A stretch of 64,000 nucleotides of DNA from Desulfatitalea tepidiphila (GCF_001293685.1 NZ_BCAG01000003.1:1178001-1242000), one strand, 5' to 3'; positions 16,657 to 27,031 are shown, counted from the first letter of the stretch. The notes: generated by a model not told the origin, from the letters alone. Numbers and translations are program-made.

Positions 16657-18390
16657 ATGTTCAATCAATACTTCCAAAACGAGCTGGCCAACCTGAGAGA
16701 ATTGGGCGCCGAATTTTCACGCCGTCATCCGGCGGTGGCGCCGATGCTCAATGGTATGTCCACCGATCCGGACACCGAACGGTTGATGGAGGGGGTCGCT
16801 TTTTTGACCGCCATGCTGCGGCAACGTCTGGACGATGACTTCCCCGAAATCATCCAGGAGCTTTTCCAGCTGATCTGGCCGCACTACCTGCGTCCCATAC
16901 CATCGACGACCATCGTCAATTTTTCTCCCAAGGCCGGCTTGAAGCAGACCGTTCATGTGCCCAGGGGGGTACAGCTGGCATCCGAACCGGTGGATGGCAC
17001 CCTGTGCTATTTCCAGACCTGCTATGATGTGGATGTCCATCCGCTGGTGCTGGAAAAGGCGCAACTGGAAGAGAAGCCCGGTCAACCGCCGGTCATTCGT
17101 CTGGCATTGTCACTGCAAGGCACGCGGCTCTCCGAATGGCAGCCCAACACCCTGCGGTTCCATCTGGCCGGAGACCCGAGGCAGGCCGCCGACATCTATC
17201 TTCTGCTGGCTCGCCATTTGAAACGCATCGTCTTAGTTCCGACCGGCGGCGGGGAGACGTGCACCCTTTCAGCGGAACATCTCAAACCGGCCGGTTTCGG
17301 GGCAAAGGATGCCTTGCTGCCGTACCCGGCGCAATCCTTCTCCGGGTATCGAATCATCCAGGAGTATTTTATTCTGCCGGAAAAGTTTCTTTTTTTAGAT
17401 ATCGACGGGGTTGGGGCCTGGCGCCAGCGGGGCGGCGGCGACCGCTTTGACATTCGCTTCGAGCTCGAGGGCCTGCCATTTGCCGCGCCCAGGATTCGAA
17501 AGGAAAACTTTGCTCTTGCGGCAACCCCTGCGATCAATTTGTTTCCCCACGATGCAGACCCGATCCGGCTCGATCATCGCAAAAGCGAATATCTGGTGAG
17601 ACCGGCGGGAAGCAACGATCGCAATTATCAGGCGTATGCCATCGACAGCGTGACCGGATACATACAGGGCACAGCCCAGGAACGCAGCTACCGACCTTTC
17701 GAAATGTTTTCACCCAATCCTGAAGCCGATCCCACATTTCATGTCAACATCCGTCAGTCGCCGGTGCGCCAGGGCTTTGATTTTTACCTGTCGGTGGCCT
17801 ATCCCCCCGGAACCGGTGAACCGCCGATAGAAACATTGTCCGTGGATCTGCAGTGCACGAACGGGCTTCTGCCGGAAGGGCTGCAAACCGGTGATATCCG
17901 CTACGCCACCAGCAGCACCCCTGAATTCGTCGAATTTCAAAACATCAGGCCGCCCACATCGACGATCGTGCCCCAACTGGGACGCAATCTGCACTGGAAG
18001 CTGCTGTCGCATTTGTGCTTGAATTATCGTTCATTGGCCAGCGCACCGAATCTCAAGGCCCTGCTCGAGCTGTACAATTTTGAAGAAAGCCGGGACCGCC
18101 CGGCCTTTCTGGCCAATCAGAAGAAAGTGGCCGGCATCGAAAGCGTGTCGACCCGCACGGCCGACAGGTTGGTGAATCGGGTCATCATGCGCGGTCGCGA
18201 GATTCATCTGGGTTTGCGCCAGGACCACTTCGCCGGCATTGGGGATCTGTTTCTTTTTGGTTCGGTACTCGACCATTTTCTGGGATTGTACGCATCCCTG
18301 AACACCTTTACGCAACTCGTCGTCAGAGAGGCCTTGAAAGGAGAGGTCTATCAATGGCCGCCGCGCATCGGAGAACATCCGCTGATTTAA
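16657..18390 (+). CDS. tssF: TssF, T6SS baseplate wedge protein
   Basis: The 577-residue protein begins with the classic TssF sequence FNQYFQNELANLRELGAEFS and RHPAVAPMLNG, followed by DTERLMEGVAFLTAMLRQRLDDD. It forms the baseplate wedge with TssG (two copies TssF to one TssG in studied systems). Its last 37 bases overlap the start of tssG in another frame, so the two partners are probably translationally coupled. Confidence 0.95.
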   Translation: MFNQYFQNELANLRELGAEFSRRHPAVAPMLNGMSTDPDTERLMEGVAFLTAMLRQRLDDDFPEIIQELFQLIWPHYLRPIPSTTIVNFSPKAGLKQTVHVPRGVQLASEPVDGTLCYFQTCYDVDVHPLVLEKAQLEEKPGQPPVIRLALSLQGTRLSEWQPNTLRFHLAGDPRQAADIYLLLARHLKRIVLVPTGGGETCTLSAEHLKPAGFGAKDALLPYPAQSFSGYRIIQEYFILPEKFLFLDIDGVGAWRQRGGGDRFDIRFELEGLPFAAPRIRKENFALAATPAINLFPHDADPIRLDHRKSEYLVRPAGSNDRNYQAYAIDSVTGYIQGTAQERSYRPFEMFSPNPEADPTFHVNIRQSPVRQGFDFYLSVAYPPGTGEPPIETLSVDLQCTNGLLPEGLQTGDIRYATSSTPEFVEFQNIRPPTSTIVPQLGRNLHWKLLSHLCLNYRSLASAPNLKALLELYNFEESRDRPAFLANQKKVAGIESVSTRTADRLVNRVIMRGREIHLGLRQDHFAGIGDLFLFGSVLDHFLGLYASLNTFTQLVVREALKGEVYQWPPRIGEHPLI

Positions 18391-19394
18391 CGCCGGTCCC
18401 CGGCAACCCGATCTCCCAGGCGCTGACGACCCAGGCGGGCGGTTATTCATTCTTCCAGGCCATACGCCTGCTTCGCCACCTCACCCGCGAAGAGGCTTCC
18501 ACGGAGGAAGCACACCGCGTCGGCAGGATCCGCGTCAGGCCCAACCTCTCGCTGTCATTTCCCTCCTCGGACCTCGAGACGATCGAACGGGTCGAGGAGG
18601 ACGATCATTTTCGTGTCACAGCAAATTTTTTAGGGCTGTACGGCTGCGCATCACCGCTGCCGACCTTTTACACCGAAGATCTGCTGGCCGAAGCGGCCCA
18701 GGACGAATCGGTTTCCAGGGAATTCATCGATATCTTCAATCAGCGCCTCTATGACCTCCTGTATGAGGGATGGTTGAAGTATCGTCAGTATCTGAACGTC
18801 GCCGAAACCAAAGACGCCCGATATATCGAGCGGCTCTATTGTCTATTGGGCCTCGGGCCTGAACCGCTGCGCCAATCCCATGGCTTGCCGGGCGGAGATT
18901 TCCGCCTGTTGCGCTACATCGGACTCTTTACACAGTTTCCCAGATCGGCGGAGGGATTGGGCGCGCTGCTTCGGGATGTGTTTCCCGGCATTACGCTGAC
19001 GGTCGTGCCGTGCGTGTTGCGCAAGGCCGTTATCCCAGCGTCCCAGCGGATGTGCCTCGGCCAATCGGGAGGACGGCTGGGGATAGACAGCTACGTGGGC
19101 CAGGAAATCGATGATCGCATGGGCAAATTCCGGATTCAGATCGGCCCCTTGGCGCAGGCGGAGTTTTTGAAATTTACCCCGGGCAAGGAAAACCACAACC
19201 TGTTGACTGCATTCACGGAAAGCTATCTGGCCGATCCCCTGGCGTATGAGGTGGAGCTGATCCTTGGCGCTCACCAGGCCAAAACCACGGCGTTGGGCAA
19301 TCCGGTGAGGTCCGTGTTGGGAGTGACCACCTGGGTGTTTTCGACGCCACATCTTGGAGAGGTGCGCACGCGCTTTAACGTTCAGCGCGCTTGA
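18354..19394 (+). CDS. tssG: TssG, T6SS baseplate wedge protein
   Basis: The 346-residue protein shows the TssG pattern SFFQAIRLLRHL near the N-terminus, FRVTANFLGLYGCASPLPTFYTEDL, FIDIFNQRLYDLLYEGWLKYR and a C-terminal LGVTTWVF. It binds TssF and TssK in the baseplate. The start lies within tssF. An alternative downstream start is unlikely because the first conserved motif lies about 30 residues from this ATG. Confidence 0.94.
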   Translation: MAAAHRRTSADLTPVPGNPISQALTTQAGGYSFFQAIRLLRHLTREEASTEEAHRVGRIRVRPNLSLSFPSSDLETIERVEEDDHFRVTANFLGLYGCASPLPTFYTEDLLAEAAQDESVSREFIDIFNQRLYDLLYEGWLKYRQYLNVAETKDARYIERLYCLLGLGPEPLRQSHGLPGGDFRLLRYIGLFTQFPRSAEGLGALLRDVFPGITLTVVPCVLRKAVIPASQRMCLGQSGGRLGIDSYVGQEIDDRMGKFRIQIGPLAQAEFLKFTPGKENHNLLTAFTESYLADPLAYEVELILGAHQAKTTALGNPVRSVLGVTTWVFSTPHLGEVRTRFNVQRA

Positions 19395-19440
19395 ACCAGA
19401 TCCCATACCGATATTTCAAGCACATCAAGGAGGATGGCAT

Positions 19441-22059
19441 ATGATTTCAGTGGACATCAAAGCGCTGCTTCGCCGAATGAACGGTTATTGCACCGGTGCC
19501 CTGGAGAGCGCTGCCGGGCTATGCGTGTCGCGCACCCATTACGAGGTGACGGTGGAGCACATGATGCTCAAACTGCTCGAGGATCAGCAGGCCGACTTGC
19601 CGCTTATTCTCAGACATCAGAATATCGATGGCGGACAACTACGCAAGGCACTGTCCGACAGCCTGGAAGATTTCAAGACCGGCAATGCGGCCAAGCCGGT
19701 GTTTTCACCGCTGCTGCTCGAGTGGCTCCAGGATGCGTGGCTGACCGCCTCAGTGGATCTGGACGAGGCACGGATTCGTTCCGGCGCCCTTTTGCTGGCA
19801 TTTCTCAATCGCCCCCACCAGTTCGGCAGCGGCGCTTACGTGGATCTGATCAGGGGAGTCGGTCGCGACGCCGTTTTGGCTGGTTTCTGGGACATGGTGA
19901 AAGGTTCGTCTGAAAAGGCCGTGAGGACCTCGGAAGTGGAGGGCGAGGCTGCGGCGCCGGGAGAGGCGACGGCCCTCAAGCGTTTCTGCGTGGATTTTAC
20001 GGCCAAGGCCGCCGCGGGGGAGATCGACCCGGTGTTTGGACGTGACCGGGAGATCCGACAAATGGTGGATATCCTGGCCCGGCGGCGCAAGAACAATCCC
20101 ATCGTCGTCGGCGAGGCCGGGGTGGGTAAGACGGCCGTGGTCGAAGGGTTGGCCCTGCGAGTGGTCGAGGGGGACGTACCTGAACTGCTCAGCGATGTGG
20201 CCATTATCGGTCTCGATATGGGCCTGCTGCAGGCCGGGGCAGGCATGAAAGGAGAATTCGAAAATCGACTCAAGTCGGTGATCAATGAAATCAAATCCTC
20301 CGAAAAGCCGATCATCCTGTTTATCGATGAGGCTCACACCCTGATCGGGGCCGGCGGGCAGGCCGGCATGAGCGATGCGGCCAACCTGCTTAAACCGGCT
20401 CTGGCGCGGGGTGAGTTGCGCACCGTGGCGGCCACCACCTGGTCGGAGTATAAGAAGTACTTTGAAAAGGACGCGGCGCTGGCGCGGCGATTCCAGCTGG
20501 TCAAGTTGGACGAACCGTCGGAGGATACGGCCAAGTTGATTTTGAGAGGATTGAAAGAAAAGTACGAAAACGCGCACCATGTGGTGGTGCGCGACGATGC
20601 CATCGCTGCGGCGGCGGAAATGTCCAGCCGTTATATCTCCGGCCGCCAGTTGCCGGACAAGGCCGTGGACCTGCTCGATACCAGCGCGGCCCGTGTCAAG
20701 ATTCTCCTCAGCGCAAAGCCGGATATCGTGGAAGATCTGGAGCGCCGTATCCAGGCCCTGACACGGGAGATGAAGGCCATTGCCCGCGATGAGCAGCATG
20801 GCCTTGCCGTGGATGCGGAGCGGCAGGCGGCCTTGAACCAGGAGCGGGAACAGCTGGAGACGACACTCGAAGAGACCCGCCGGCGATGGCTCGAGGAACA
20901 GGCCCTGGCCCGGAAGGTCATCGAGATCCGCGAGCGGCTTGCGGAGGCGGCCCAGGCCGGTGAAAATATCGAGGCCGTCAAGGAGGAGCTGCGCCAAAGC
21001 ACGGCCGATTTGGCGCAACTGCAAGGGGATTCTCCTCTGGTCCGTACCGAAGTGGATCCGGATGTTGTGGCCAAGGTCGTGTCCGACTGGACCGGCATCC
21101 CATTGGGTAAGGTGATGCGCGACGAGGCGCGCAACATCATCAAGCTGGAAGAGAACCTGCGACAGCGCATCAAGGGGCAGGACCAGGCCCTTGGCATCAT
21201 CGCCCAGACGATCAAGGCGGCCAAATCGGGTCTGAAAGACCCCCATCAACCCTTAGGGGTCTTTCTTCTGGTGGGGCCCAGCGGGGTCGGCAAAACCGAG
21301 ACGGGTCTGGCGGTCGCGGACCTGCTGTTCGGGGGCGAGAGCTTCATGGTCTCGATCAATATGAGCGAATTCCAGGAAAAGCACACGGTCAGTCGGCTGA
21401 TCGGTTCCCCGCCGGGCTATGTCGGCTACGGGGAAGGGGGGGTGTTGAGCGAGGCGGTGCGTCAGCGTCCATACTCGGTGGTGCTGCTGGATGAGGTGGA
21501 AAAAGGGCATCCCGAAGTGCTCAATCTCTTTTACCAGGTGTTCGACAAAGGCATGCTGGCCGACGGCGAGGGGCGCGAGATCGATTTCAAGAATACCGCC
21601 ATTTTTCTCACCAGCAACCTGGCCACGGACGTGGTGACCGAAATGTGCGCAGGTGAAGAGGTGCCGCCCCTGGAGGTGATCAGCTCGGCCATTCGTCCCA
21701 TCCTCAGCCAATACTTCAAGCCGGCGCTCCTGGCCCGCATGAACGTGGTCCCCTTCAAGATACTGCCCCCCGATATTCTCAAGGATATCGTCGAGCTCAA
21801 ACTGAACAAGTTGGTCCGCCGCATGCATCAAACCCACCGGATCGAGATGCACTACGCCCAGGCCGTCGTGGACCAGATCGCCGCCCGATGCACCGAGGTG
21901 GAGACCGGTGCCCGCAATATCGACTACATCATGAACGGCACCGTCATGCCACGCATGTCACAGGAGATTCTGACCTACATGACGACCGGTGAGATGCCGG
22001 CCCAGGTTCGCCTCGACCTGGACGACAGCGGCGGGTTTACCGTCACCTTTGGAGGATGA
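19441..22059 (+). CDS. clpV: ClpV (TssH), AAA+ sheath-recycling ATPase
   Basis: The ATG at 19441 is chosen because AAGGAGG (19427-19433) lies seven bases upstream and the conserved N-domain begins there; longer in-frame starts run back into tssG. The 872-residue protein has a Clp N-domain (1-160) and a first AAA+ domain with Walker A GEAGVGKT (224-231). A coiled-coil middle domain (about 410-540) and a second AAA+ domain with Walker A GPSGVGKT (612-619) follow. ClpV unfolds contracted TssB-TssC sheaths for reuse. Confidence 0.96.
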   Translation: MISVDIKALLRRMNGYCTGALESAAGLCVSRTHYEVTVEHMMLKLLEDQQADLPLILRHQNIDGGQLRKALSDSLEDFKTGNAAKPVFSPLLLEWLQDAWLTASVDLDEARIRSGALLLAFLNRPHQFGSGAYVDLIRGVGRDAVLAGFWDMVKGSSEKAVRTSEVEGEAAAPGEATALKRFCVDFTAKAAAGEIDPVFGRDREIRQMVDILARRRKNNPIVVGEAGVGKTAVVEGLALRVVEGDVPELLSDVAIIGLDMGLLQAGAGMKGEFENRLKSVINEIKSSEKPIILFIDEAHTLIGAGGQAGMSDAANLLKPALARGELRTVAATTWSEYKKYFEKDAALARRFQLVKLDEPSEDTAKLILRGLKEKYENAHHVVVRDDAIAAAAEMSSRYISGRQLPDKAVDLLDTSAARVKILLSAKPDIVEDLERRIQALTREMKAIARDEQHGLAVDAERQAALNQEREQLETTLEETRRRWLEEQALARKVIEIRERLAEAAQAGENIEAVKEELRQSTADLAQLQGDSPLVRTEVDPDVVAKVVSDWTGIPLGKVMRDEARNIIKLEENLRQRIKGQDQALGIIAQTIKAAKSGLKDPHQPLGVFLLVGPSGVGKTETGLAVADLLFGGESFMVSINMSEFQEKHTVSRLIGSPPGYVGYGEGGVLSEAVRQRPYSVVLLDEVEKGHPEVLNLFYQVFDKGMLADGEGREIDFKNTAIFLTSNLATDVVTEMCAGEEVPPLEVISSAIRPILSQYFKPALLARMNVVPFKILPPDILKDIVELKLNKLVRRMHQTHRIEMHYAQAVVDQIAARCTEVETGARNIDYIMNGTVMPRMSQEILTYMTTGEMPAQVRLDLDDSGGFTVTFGG

Positions 22060-22062
22060 TGG

Positions 22063-24183
22063 ATGGCTGTCCAATTAATGGCGAATGCGCCCCGCTTCAC
22101 CTTTTTTGCTGATGGCAATGAGCTGAGCGTATATGAATTCAAGGTGCGCGAGCGCATCTCCGAGCTGTTCGAAGGCAACATCAAACTGGTTTCGGAACAG
22201 GAGTATGGTTTCGAGGATATCATCGGTAAAACCGCCCTGCTGACCGTCGAAGGTCCGGATGGGGATCGCCATTTGAACGGACTGGTGCACCGTTTCATGC
22301 TGATCGGCACCAGGGGGCGATTTTTTCTCTACGAAGCCCATCTGGTCCCCCAGGTCCATTTGCTCACGCTGCGGCGGGATTGCCGCATCTTTCAGAATCA
22401 AAGCGTTCCCGATATCGTCAAAAAGGTTCTCGATGACGGCGGCGTGGCAGGCGATCTGTTCACGTTCCGATTGAAGGGGACTTACGCCGCGCGGGACTAT
22501 TGCGTTCAATATCGCGAAAGTGATTGGGCGTTTATATCGCGCCTTCTCGCAGAGGAGGGGATATTCTACTTCTTCGAGCATTCGAACGAAAATCACCGGC
22601 TGGTGTTCGGAGATGGTACGGTCAACTACCAACCCATTGGGGGCAATGAGCAGGTGACAGTTCACCCAGGCGCCGGCCTGGTCGCCGATGAAGAGGCCAT
22701 ACAGGAGCTTCAGGTGAGCCGGCAAATCCGATCGGGTCAGTATGCCACGAAGGATTTTAACTTCGAAAAGCCTTCCCTGACTCTGAGCGCCGAGAATTCG
22801 GACGTTGAGCATCGGCATCTGGAAATTTACGATTATCCGGGTGAATTCGACACCCCGGAACAGGGTCGCCACTATGCCCAAGTGCGGCTGCAGCAGGCCG
22901 TGATGTTCAAGGAGACGGCCGAGGGAAAAGGCACGGTTTGCCGCTTCGTGCCGGGTTTTACCTTCAAACTGGCCGGGCACGCCATGGAGCGCCTGAACCA
23001 GGCCTATTTACTGGTGGGGGTCACCCACACGGGCGCGCAAGCCCAGGTGCTTGAAGAGATGGCCGAAACGGAGTCATCGACCCACTATGAAAACCGCTTT
23101 CTGGCAGTGCCGTCGGAAGTGACCATCCGACCCGAGGCCGTCTATGCCAAGCCTGTGATCGAAGGGGTGCAGACCGCCATCGTCACGGGTCCGGACGAAG
23201 AGGAGATTTATACGGACCGCCACGGCCGGGTCAAAGTACAATTTCATTGGGATCGCGTCGGCAAAAGGAATGAAAACAGTTCGTGCTGGATTCGCGTGAG
23301 CCAGCAATGGGCCGGCGCCGGCTGGGGTGCCATGTTCATTCCCAGGGTCGGTCAGGAGGTGATTGTCGATTTCATCGAAGGCGATCCGGACCGGCCCATC
23401 ATCACCGGACGGGTCTATCATGGCACCAATACGCCCCCGTATGCACTGCCGGCAGAGAAGACCAAAAGCACGATAAAGTCCAATACGTACAAGAAGGGCA
23501 ATGGTTCCAACGAAATCCGTTTCGAAGACAAGAAGGGCAATGAAGAGATTTACCTGCACGGCCAGAAAGATTGGACCATCGCCATCAACAGCAACAAGTC
23601 GCAGACCATCGGTTATAATGAAAGCCTGTCGGTGGGCAACGACCGCACCAAAACCGTAGGCAAGAATCAACAAATCACCGTGGGGCAGCATCATACCGAG
23701 ACGGTGGGCGGCAGTATGAGCGTCGGTGTGGCCCAGAACATGAGCGAGTCCATCGGCCTGGCCAAATCGCTCTCCATTGGCGGTGCCTATCAAGCCACCG
23801 TCGGCGGGGCCATGAACGAGACCGTCGGCGGCGCCAAGACCGAGCAGGTCGGCGCTGCCAAGAGCGTGGCCGTGGGGGCCCACAGCAGCGAAGTGGTCGG
23901 CGGCAACAAATCCGTGGATGTCGGCAAGAGCATGGTCGAAACCATCGGAGACGAGTTCGTCCTGAATTCAGGCGGGTCCATGAATATGAAGGCCGGAGAC
24001 GACTATGCATTGACGGTATCCAACAATGGCGTCATGGACATCGGGGACCAGTTGACCATCAAAGTGGGGGCTGCGTCGATCACCCTCAAGAAAAACGGCG
24101 ATATCACCATCAAGGGGAAGAAAATCAATATCCAGGGATCCGGCGATGTCACCATCAAAGGAAGTAAAATCAAGGAGAATTGA
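22063..24183 (+). CDS. vgrG: VgrG (TssI), T6SS spike protein
   Basis: The 706-residue protein starts behind a GGAGG that lies at the end of clpV. It has the gp27-like domain (1-370) and the gp5 OB-fold (about 375-465) with the HGRVKVQFHWDR motif and the WGAMFIPRVGQEV signature. A long C-terminal needle follows, in which short VGG/VGx repeats form the triple-stranded beta-helix (about 515-660). No enzymatic extension follows the needle, so this VgrG is a carrier. The downstream genes are probably its accessory and cargo genes. Confidence 0.96.
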   Translation: MAVQLMANAPRFTFFADGNELSVYEFKVRERISELFEGNIKLVSEQEYGFEDIIGKTALLTVEGPDGDRHLNGLVHRFMLIGTRGRFFLYEAHLVPQVHLLTLRRDCRIFQNQSVPDIVKKVLDDGGVAGDLFTFRLKGTYAARDYCVQYRESDWAFISRLLAEEGIFYFFEHSNENHRLVFGDGTVNYQPIGGNEQVTVHPGAGLVADEEAIQELQVSRQIRSGQYATKDFNFEKPSLTLSAENSDVEHRHLEIYDYPGEFDTPEQGRHYAQVRLQQAVMFKETAEGKGTVCRFVPGFTFKLAGHAMERLNQAYLLVGVTHTGAQAQVLEEMAETESSTHYENRFLAVPSEVTIRPEAVYAKPVIEGVQTAIVTGPDEEEIYTDRHGRVKVQFHWDRVGKRNENSSCWIRVSQQWAGAGWGAMFIPRVGQEVIVDFIEGDPDRPIITGRVYHGTNTPPYALPAEKTKSTIKSNTYKKGNGSNEIRFEDKKGNEEIYLHGQKDWTIAINSNKSQTIGYNESLSVGNDRTKTVGKNQQITVGQHHTETVGGSMSVGVAQNMSESIGLAKSLSIGGAYQATVGGAMNETVGGAKTEQVGAAKSVAVGAHSSEVVGGNKSVDVGKSMVETIGDEFVLNSGGSMNMKAGDDYALTVSNNGVMDIGDQLTIKVGAASITLKKNGDITIKGKKINIQGSGDVTIKGSKIKEN

Positions 24184-24184
24184 T

Positions 24185-24712
24185 ATGGCTGAAAAGCGTC
24201 TGCATCTTCTGGAACGCGGCCACGACAGAAAGGAGAAGGATAGCGACGCGAGCGGTTCATGGCCCGCCGGGAACAGGGATACCATCATCGGGCGCATCAC
24301 CGCGGTGACGGCAGACGGAGCGATCTGGGTCGATTTCGAGGACCATCCCGGGCAGCCGTTGCGCGCCGTGACCACTGCCAGCATATCCATACAAGATGTG
24401 GGCCGCGAGGTGTTGATTCTCTTCGAAAGGGGAGACCGGCGGCGGCCCATCGTCGTGGGCTGCCTTTCGGACAAGGCGGCCCAGGCCCCGGCGCAACAGA
24501 TAGCGCTCGAACTGGACCGGCGCAGCCCTGACGAGATACGGGTCGACGGCCGGCAGGTGGTGATCGAGGCGGCTCAGGAGTTGCTGCTGAAATGCGGAGA
24601 GGGTTCCATCCTGGTGAAACACGACGGCAGCATCGTGATCAAGGGGACCCGAATCGTCAGCCGCGCCAAGGGGATTCAAAAGATCAAGGGCGCGGCCGTC
24701 AGCATCAATTGA
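24185..24712 (+). CDS. DUF6484-type VgrG-linked protein
   Basis: The ATG at 24185 follows the vgrG stop by one base, with an AAGGAG in the vgrG tail. The 175-residue product has an OB-like beta segment with IIGRITAVTADGAIWVDFEDHPG and the VGREVLILFERGDRRRPIVVG pattern typical of DUF6484. Then comes a short beta-repeat end (GSILVKHDGSIVIKGTRIVS) that resembles a VgrG needle tip. Members are found next to vgrG and PAAR-like genes. The function is not established; adaptor or spike extension is a reasonable inference. Confidence 0.75.
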   Translation: MAEKRLHLLERGHDRKEKDSDASGSWPAGNRDTIIGRITAVTADGAIWVDFEDHPGQPLRAVTTASISIQDVGREVLILFERGDRRRPIVVGCLSDKAAQAPAQQIALELDRRSPDEIRVDGRQVVIEAAQELLLKCGEGSILVKHDGSIVIKGTRIVSRAKGIQKIKGAAVSIN

Positions 24713-24730
24713 CAAGGAAATGGTTCGGGC

Positions 24731-25750
24731 ATGCTGCAACTTGAAAACGAGACGCCCTTTTGCGCCAATATGACCCTGCTTGCCGATGAGCGAGGTGTGG
24801 ATCACGTGATCCTTACCGTCAAGGCCACCTTCGAGGTCGGCGAGGGTGTCTCGGTGGCCGAACGGCAGGACGATCTGGTCGAGGCCGACGTTTACTGGGG
24901 GGAGCCGGGCGTGTCGAGCTTGAAATATGCTTCCGAGATTCATCTTCCCAAACCCGCAACGGACATCGTCGCCGTGGGGGAGGCGTGCGCTCCCGATGAA
25001 ACACCGGTGACCCATCTTGTCGTGGCGGTCGCCGTGGCCGACCGGCTGAAGACCATTCGTGTTTTCGGAGACCGGTATTGGGAAAGCGGCCTCGTTGGGC
25101 TCGCCGCTTCTGCGCCCCGGCCCTTCGTGCGGATGCCCCTGGTCTATGAGCAGGCGTTCGGCGGCACCATAGAATCCGACAGCGGCTCAGGGCGAAGGTT
25201 TGTCGAACCGCGCAATCCGGTGGGCGCAGGGCTCAATGCCGGGCGTAAAAAGGCAGAGATCAAAGGCAGGCCGTTGCCCAACCTGGAACATCCCCGTCAG
25301 CGCATCCGGCATCCAGGCGACACCTCAGCTCCGGCCTGTTTCGGTTTTGTCGCCCCGTCATGGATGCCGCGCCGAAAGTATGCCGGTACCTATGACGAAG
25401 GATGGGTGAAGCGCCGGGCGCCTTTTTTGCCTGACGATTTCGATGCCCGTTTTTTCAATGCCGCACATCCTGATCTGACCTGTCGCGGCTTTTTGAAGGG
25501 GGGGGAACCGGTCAACGTGTTGAACATGTGCCCCGGGGGGTCGCTGAGGTTCCAGTTGCCGGTGTGTGACATGGACGCACGGGTGACCATTGCCGGACGC
25601 ACCTCCGCGATGCCTTTGACCATCGAAACCCTGCTGCTGGAGCCGGGCCGTTCGCGGTTTGCCCTGTTGTGGCGCGGAAAGGCGCCCTGTGACAAACGGA
25701 GTTTGCAGGTTGAGGAGGTTCGTTTGACGGTGAACCGTCTGAAATTTTGA
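24731..25750 (+). CDS. DUF2169 family T6SS accessory protein
   Basis: The 339-residue protein has the DUF2169 opening (LENETPFCANMTLLADERG, then VILTVKATF) and later the YEQAFGG and NPVGAG motifs, with a CFGFVAPSWMPRRKYAGTYDE-like segment of shared spacing. DUF2169 genes are regularly found with DUF4150 PAAR-like genes and thiolase-like genes in T6SS islands and are thought to help load cargo. The stop codon lies at the edge of a palindromic element that fills the gap to the next gene. Confidence 0.82.
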   Translation: MLQLENETPFCANMTLLADERGVDHVILTVKATFEVGEGVSVAERQDDLVEADVYWGEPGVSSLKYASEIHLPKPATDIVAVGEACAPDETPVTHLVVAVAVADRLKTIRVFGDRYWESGLVGLAASAPRPFVRMPLVYEQAFGGTIESDSGSGRRFVEPRNPVGAGLNAGRKKAEIKGRPLPNLEHPRQRIRHPGDTSAPACFGFVAPSWMPRRKYAGTYDEGWVKRRAPFLPDDFDARFFNAAHPDLTCRGFLKGGEPVNVLNMCPGGSLRFQLPVCDMDARVTIAGRTSAMPLTIETLLLEPGRSRFALLWRGKAPCDKRSLQVEEVRLTVNRLKF

Positions 25751-25757
25751 CGCCACC

Positions 25758-25891
25758 GTAAAAAGCCCAATATCTGCGTTGTGCTCATCCCCGTCGTCCT
25801 TGCGGCGTACGACAAGTATGCCTCAGGACACGGAATTTCGCGCGCCTTGATTTTGAACTTGTTACGGCGCTGTCCGACAGCGGCTTTTTAC
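25758..25891. repeat. 134-bp palindromic element (family C, full copy)
   Basis: The element is bounded by a perfect 10-bp inverted repeat, GTAAAAAGCC (25758-25767) and GGCTTTTTAC (25882-25891). It fills most of the 182-bp gap between the DUF2169 gene and the ketosynthase-like gene. Its left side continues to the TGA stop of the upstream gene. A left-half copy is at 62797-62840 and a right-half copy at 49947-49994. It has no coding capacity and looks like a non-autonomous, MITE-like element. Confidence 0.65.
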
Positions 25892-25932
25892 ATAGCGATC
25901 AAATTTTTAATAAATAACTATTTAAGTGGGTT

Positions 25933-27015
25933 ATGTCCGAACACGGAAAGAATACGGCCGCTGACGAGGTCATCGTCATCGTTCAGATCGGCGTGACCAC
26001 GGCCGTGGGGCTGGATGGCCTTCAGACCTGTGCGTCGGTTCGGGCCGGCATTTCGGGATTTTACGAGCTTGACTGGATGGACAAGGTGGCCCACCCGTTC
26101 GTAGCCGCCTTCTTGCCCGATGACTGCCTGCCACCCATTTCCGGGCGGGATCGGTCCGAGGGTTTGGACGATCGAGCCTATCGGATGCTCGGTCTGGCGC
26201 AAATGGCCCTGGAACAGATCCAGGGCGTTGAAGAAGCCGTAGCGCTGATGCTTGGATGGCCGGAAAAGGAGAGCCCGCCTTGCGGTGCCGAACCCTGGCT
26301 GGCACGTTTGAGCGACCCATCCCCGGTGCCCATCGACACGGTGAACAGTCGTGTGTTCGAAACGGGCCGAGCGTCCGGACTGACCGCCCTGCATCACGCC
26401 TGTAAGGTGCTGCGCGCCGGCCAGGCCGAAGCCTTGCTGGTGGGCGCGGTGGACACCTACAAGGATCTGGTGCTCATGGGCCGGCTCGATCGGGCAGCGA
26501 GAATCAAATCCCCTGCCAATCTGGATGGTTTCATCCCCGGTGAAGGGGCCGGTTTTCTGCTGGTGACCTCCCTGAGAAACGCCCGGGTCCGTCAATGGCC
26601 GGTGATTTGCACCGTCGAATCGACGGCCGTTGGCTTCGAAGAGGGCCATCTTTTCAGCGAGGCGCCCTATCGCGGCGAAGGCCTGGCAGCCACGGTAGAT
26701 GCCCTGCTAGGCGCCGTACCGGTTCATCTGGACCGTCCCCGATGCGTCTTTTCCAGCATGAACGGGGAGTACTACTGGGCCAAGGAGTGGGGCGTGGCGG
26801 CCGTGAGGTGCCGTGACTATCTCGATCCGGGAGCCCGCTTCGAGCACCCGGCGGACTGCTTCGGAGACATGGGCGCTGCATGCGGCCCGGGAATGGTTGC
26901 GTTGGCGGCCATCGGTATGCAGAAAGGCTACCTGCCGGGCCCGGCGCTGGTCTACGGCGCTTCGGACGGCGGCGAACGGGCCGCGGCCCTGGTGGCCCGC
27001 CTGGAAGAAAGATGA
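25933..27015 (+). CDS. Ketosynthase/thiolase-fold T6SS protein without the catalytic cysteine
   Basis: The 360-residue protein has the beta-ketoacyl synthase topology. The segment around residues 144-170 (TGRASGLTALHHACKVLRAG, followed by a GAVDTY strand) aligns with the active-site segment TACASSLAAIHLA of true synthases. The catalytic Cys is replaced by Arg146, and the usual HGT and NIGH histidine motifs are not visible. It is therefore probably a non-catalytic scaffold or chaperone. Thiolase-like proteins of this kind occur beside DUF2169 and DUF4150 genes in other T6SS clusters. It lies 17 bases before the DUF4150 gene. Confidence 0.72.
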   Translation: MSEHGKNTAADEVIVIVQIGVTTAVGLDGLQTCASVRAGISGFYELDWMDKVAHPFVAAFLPDDCLPPISGRDRSEGLDDRAYRMLGLAQMALEQIQGVEEAVALMLGWPEKESPPCGAEPWLARLSDPSPVPIDTVNSRVFETGRASGLTALHHACKVLRAGQAEALLVGAVDTYKDLVLMGRLDRAARIKSPANLDGFIPGEGAGFLLVTSLRNARVRQWPVICTVESTAVGFEEGHLFSEAPYRGEGLAATVDALLGAVPVHLDRPRCVFSSMNGEYYWAKEWGVAAVRCRDYLDPGARFEHPADCFGDMGAACGPGMVALAAIGMQKGYLPGPALVYGASDGGERAAALVARLEER

Positions 27016-27031
27016 TCGGGAGGAGATGCGC

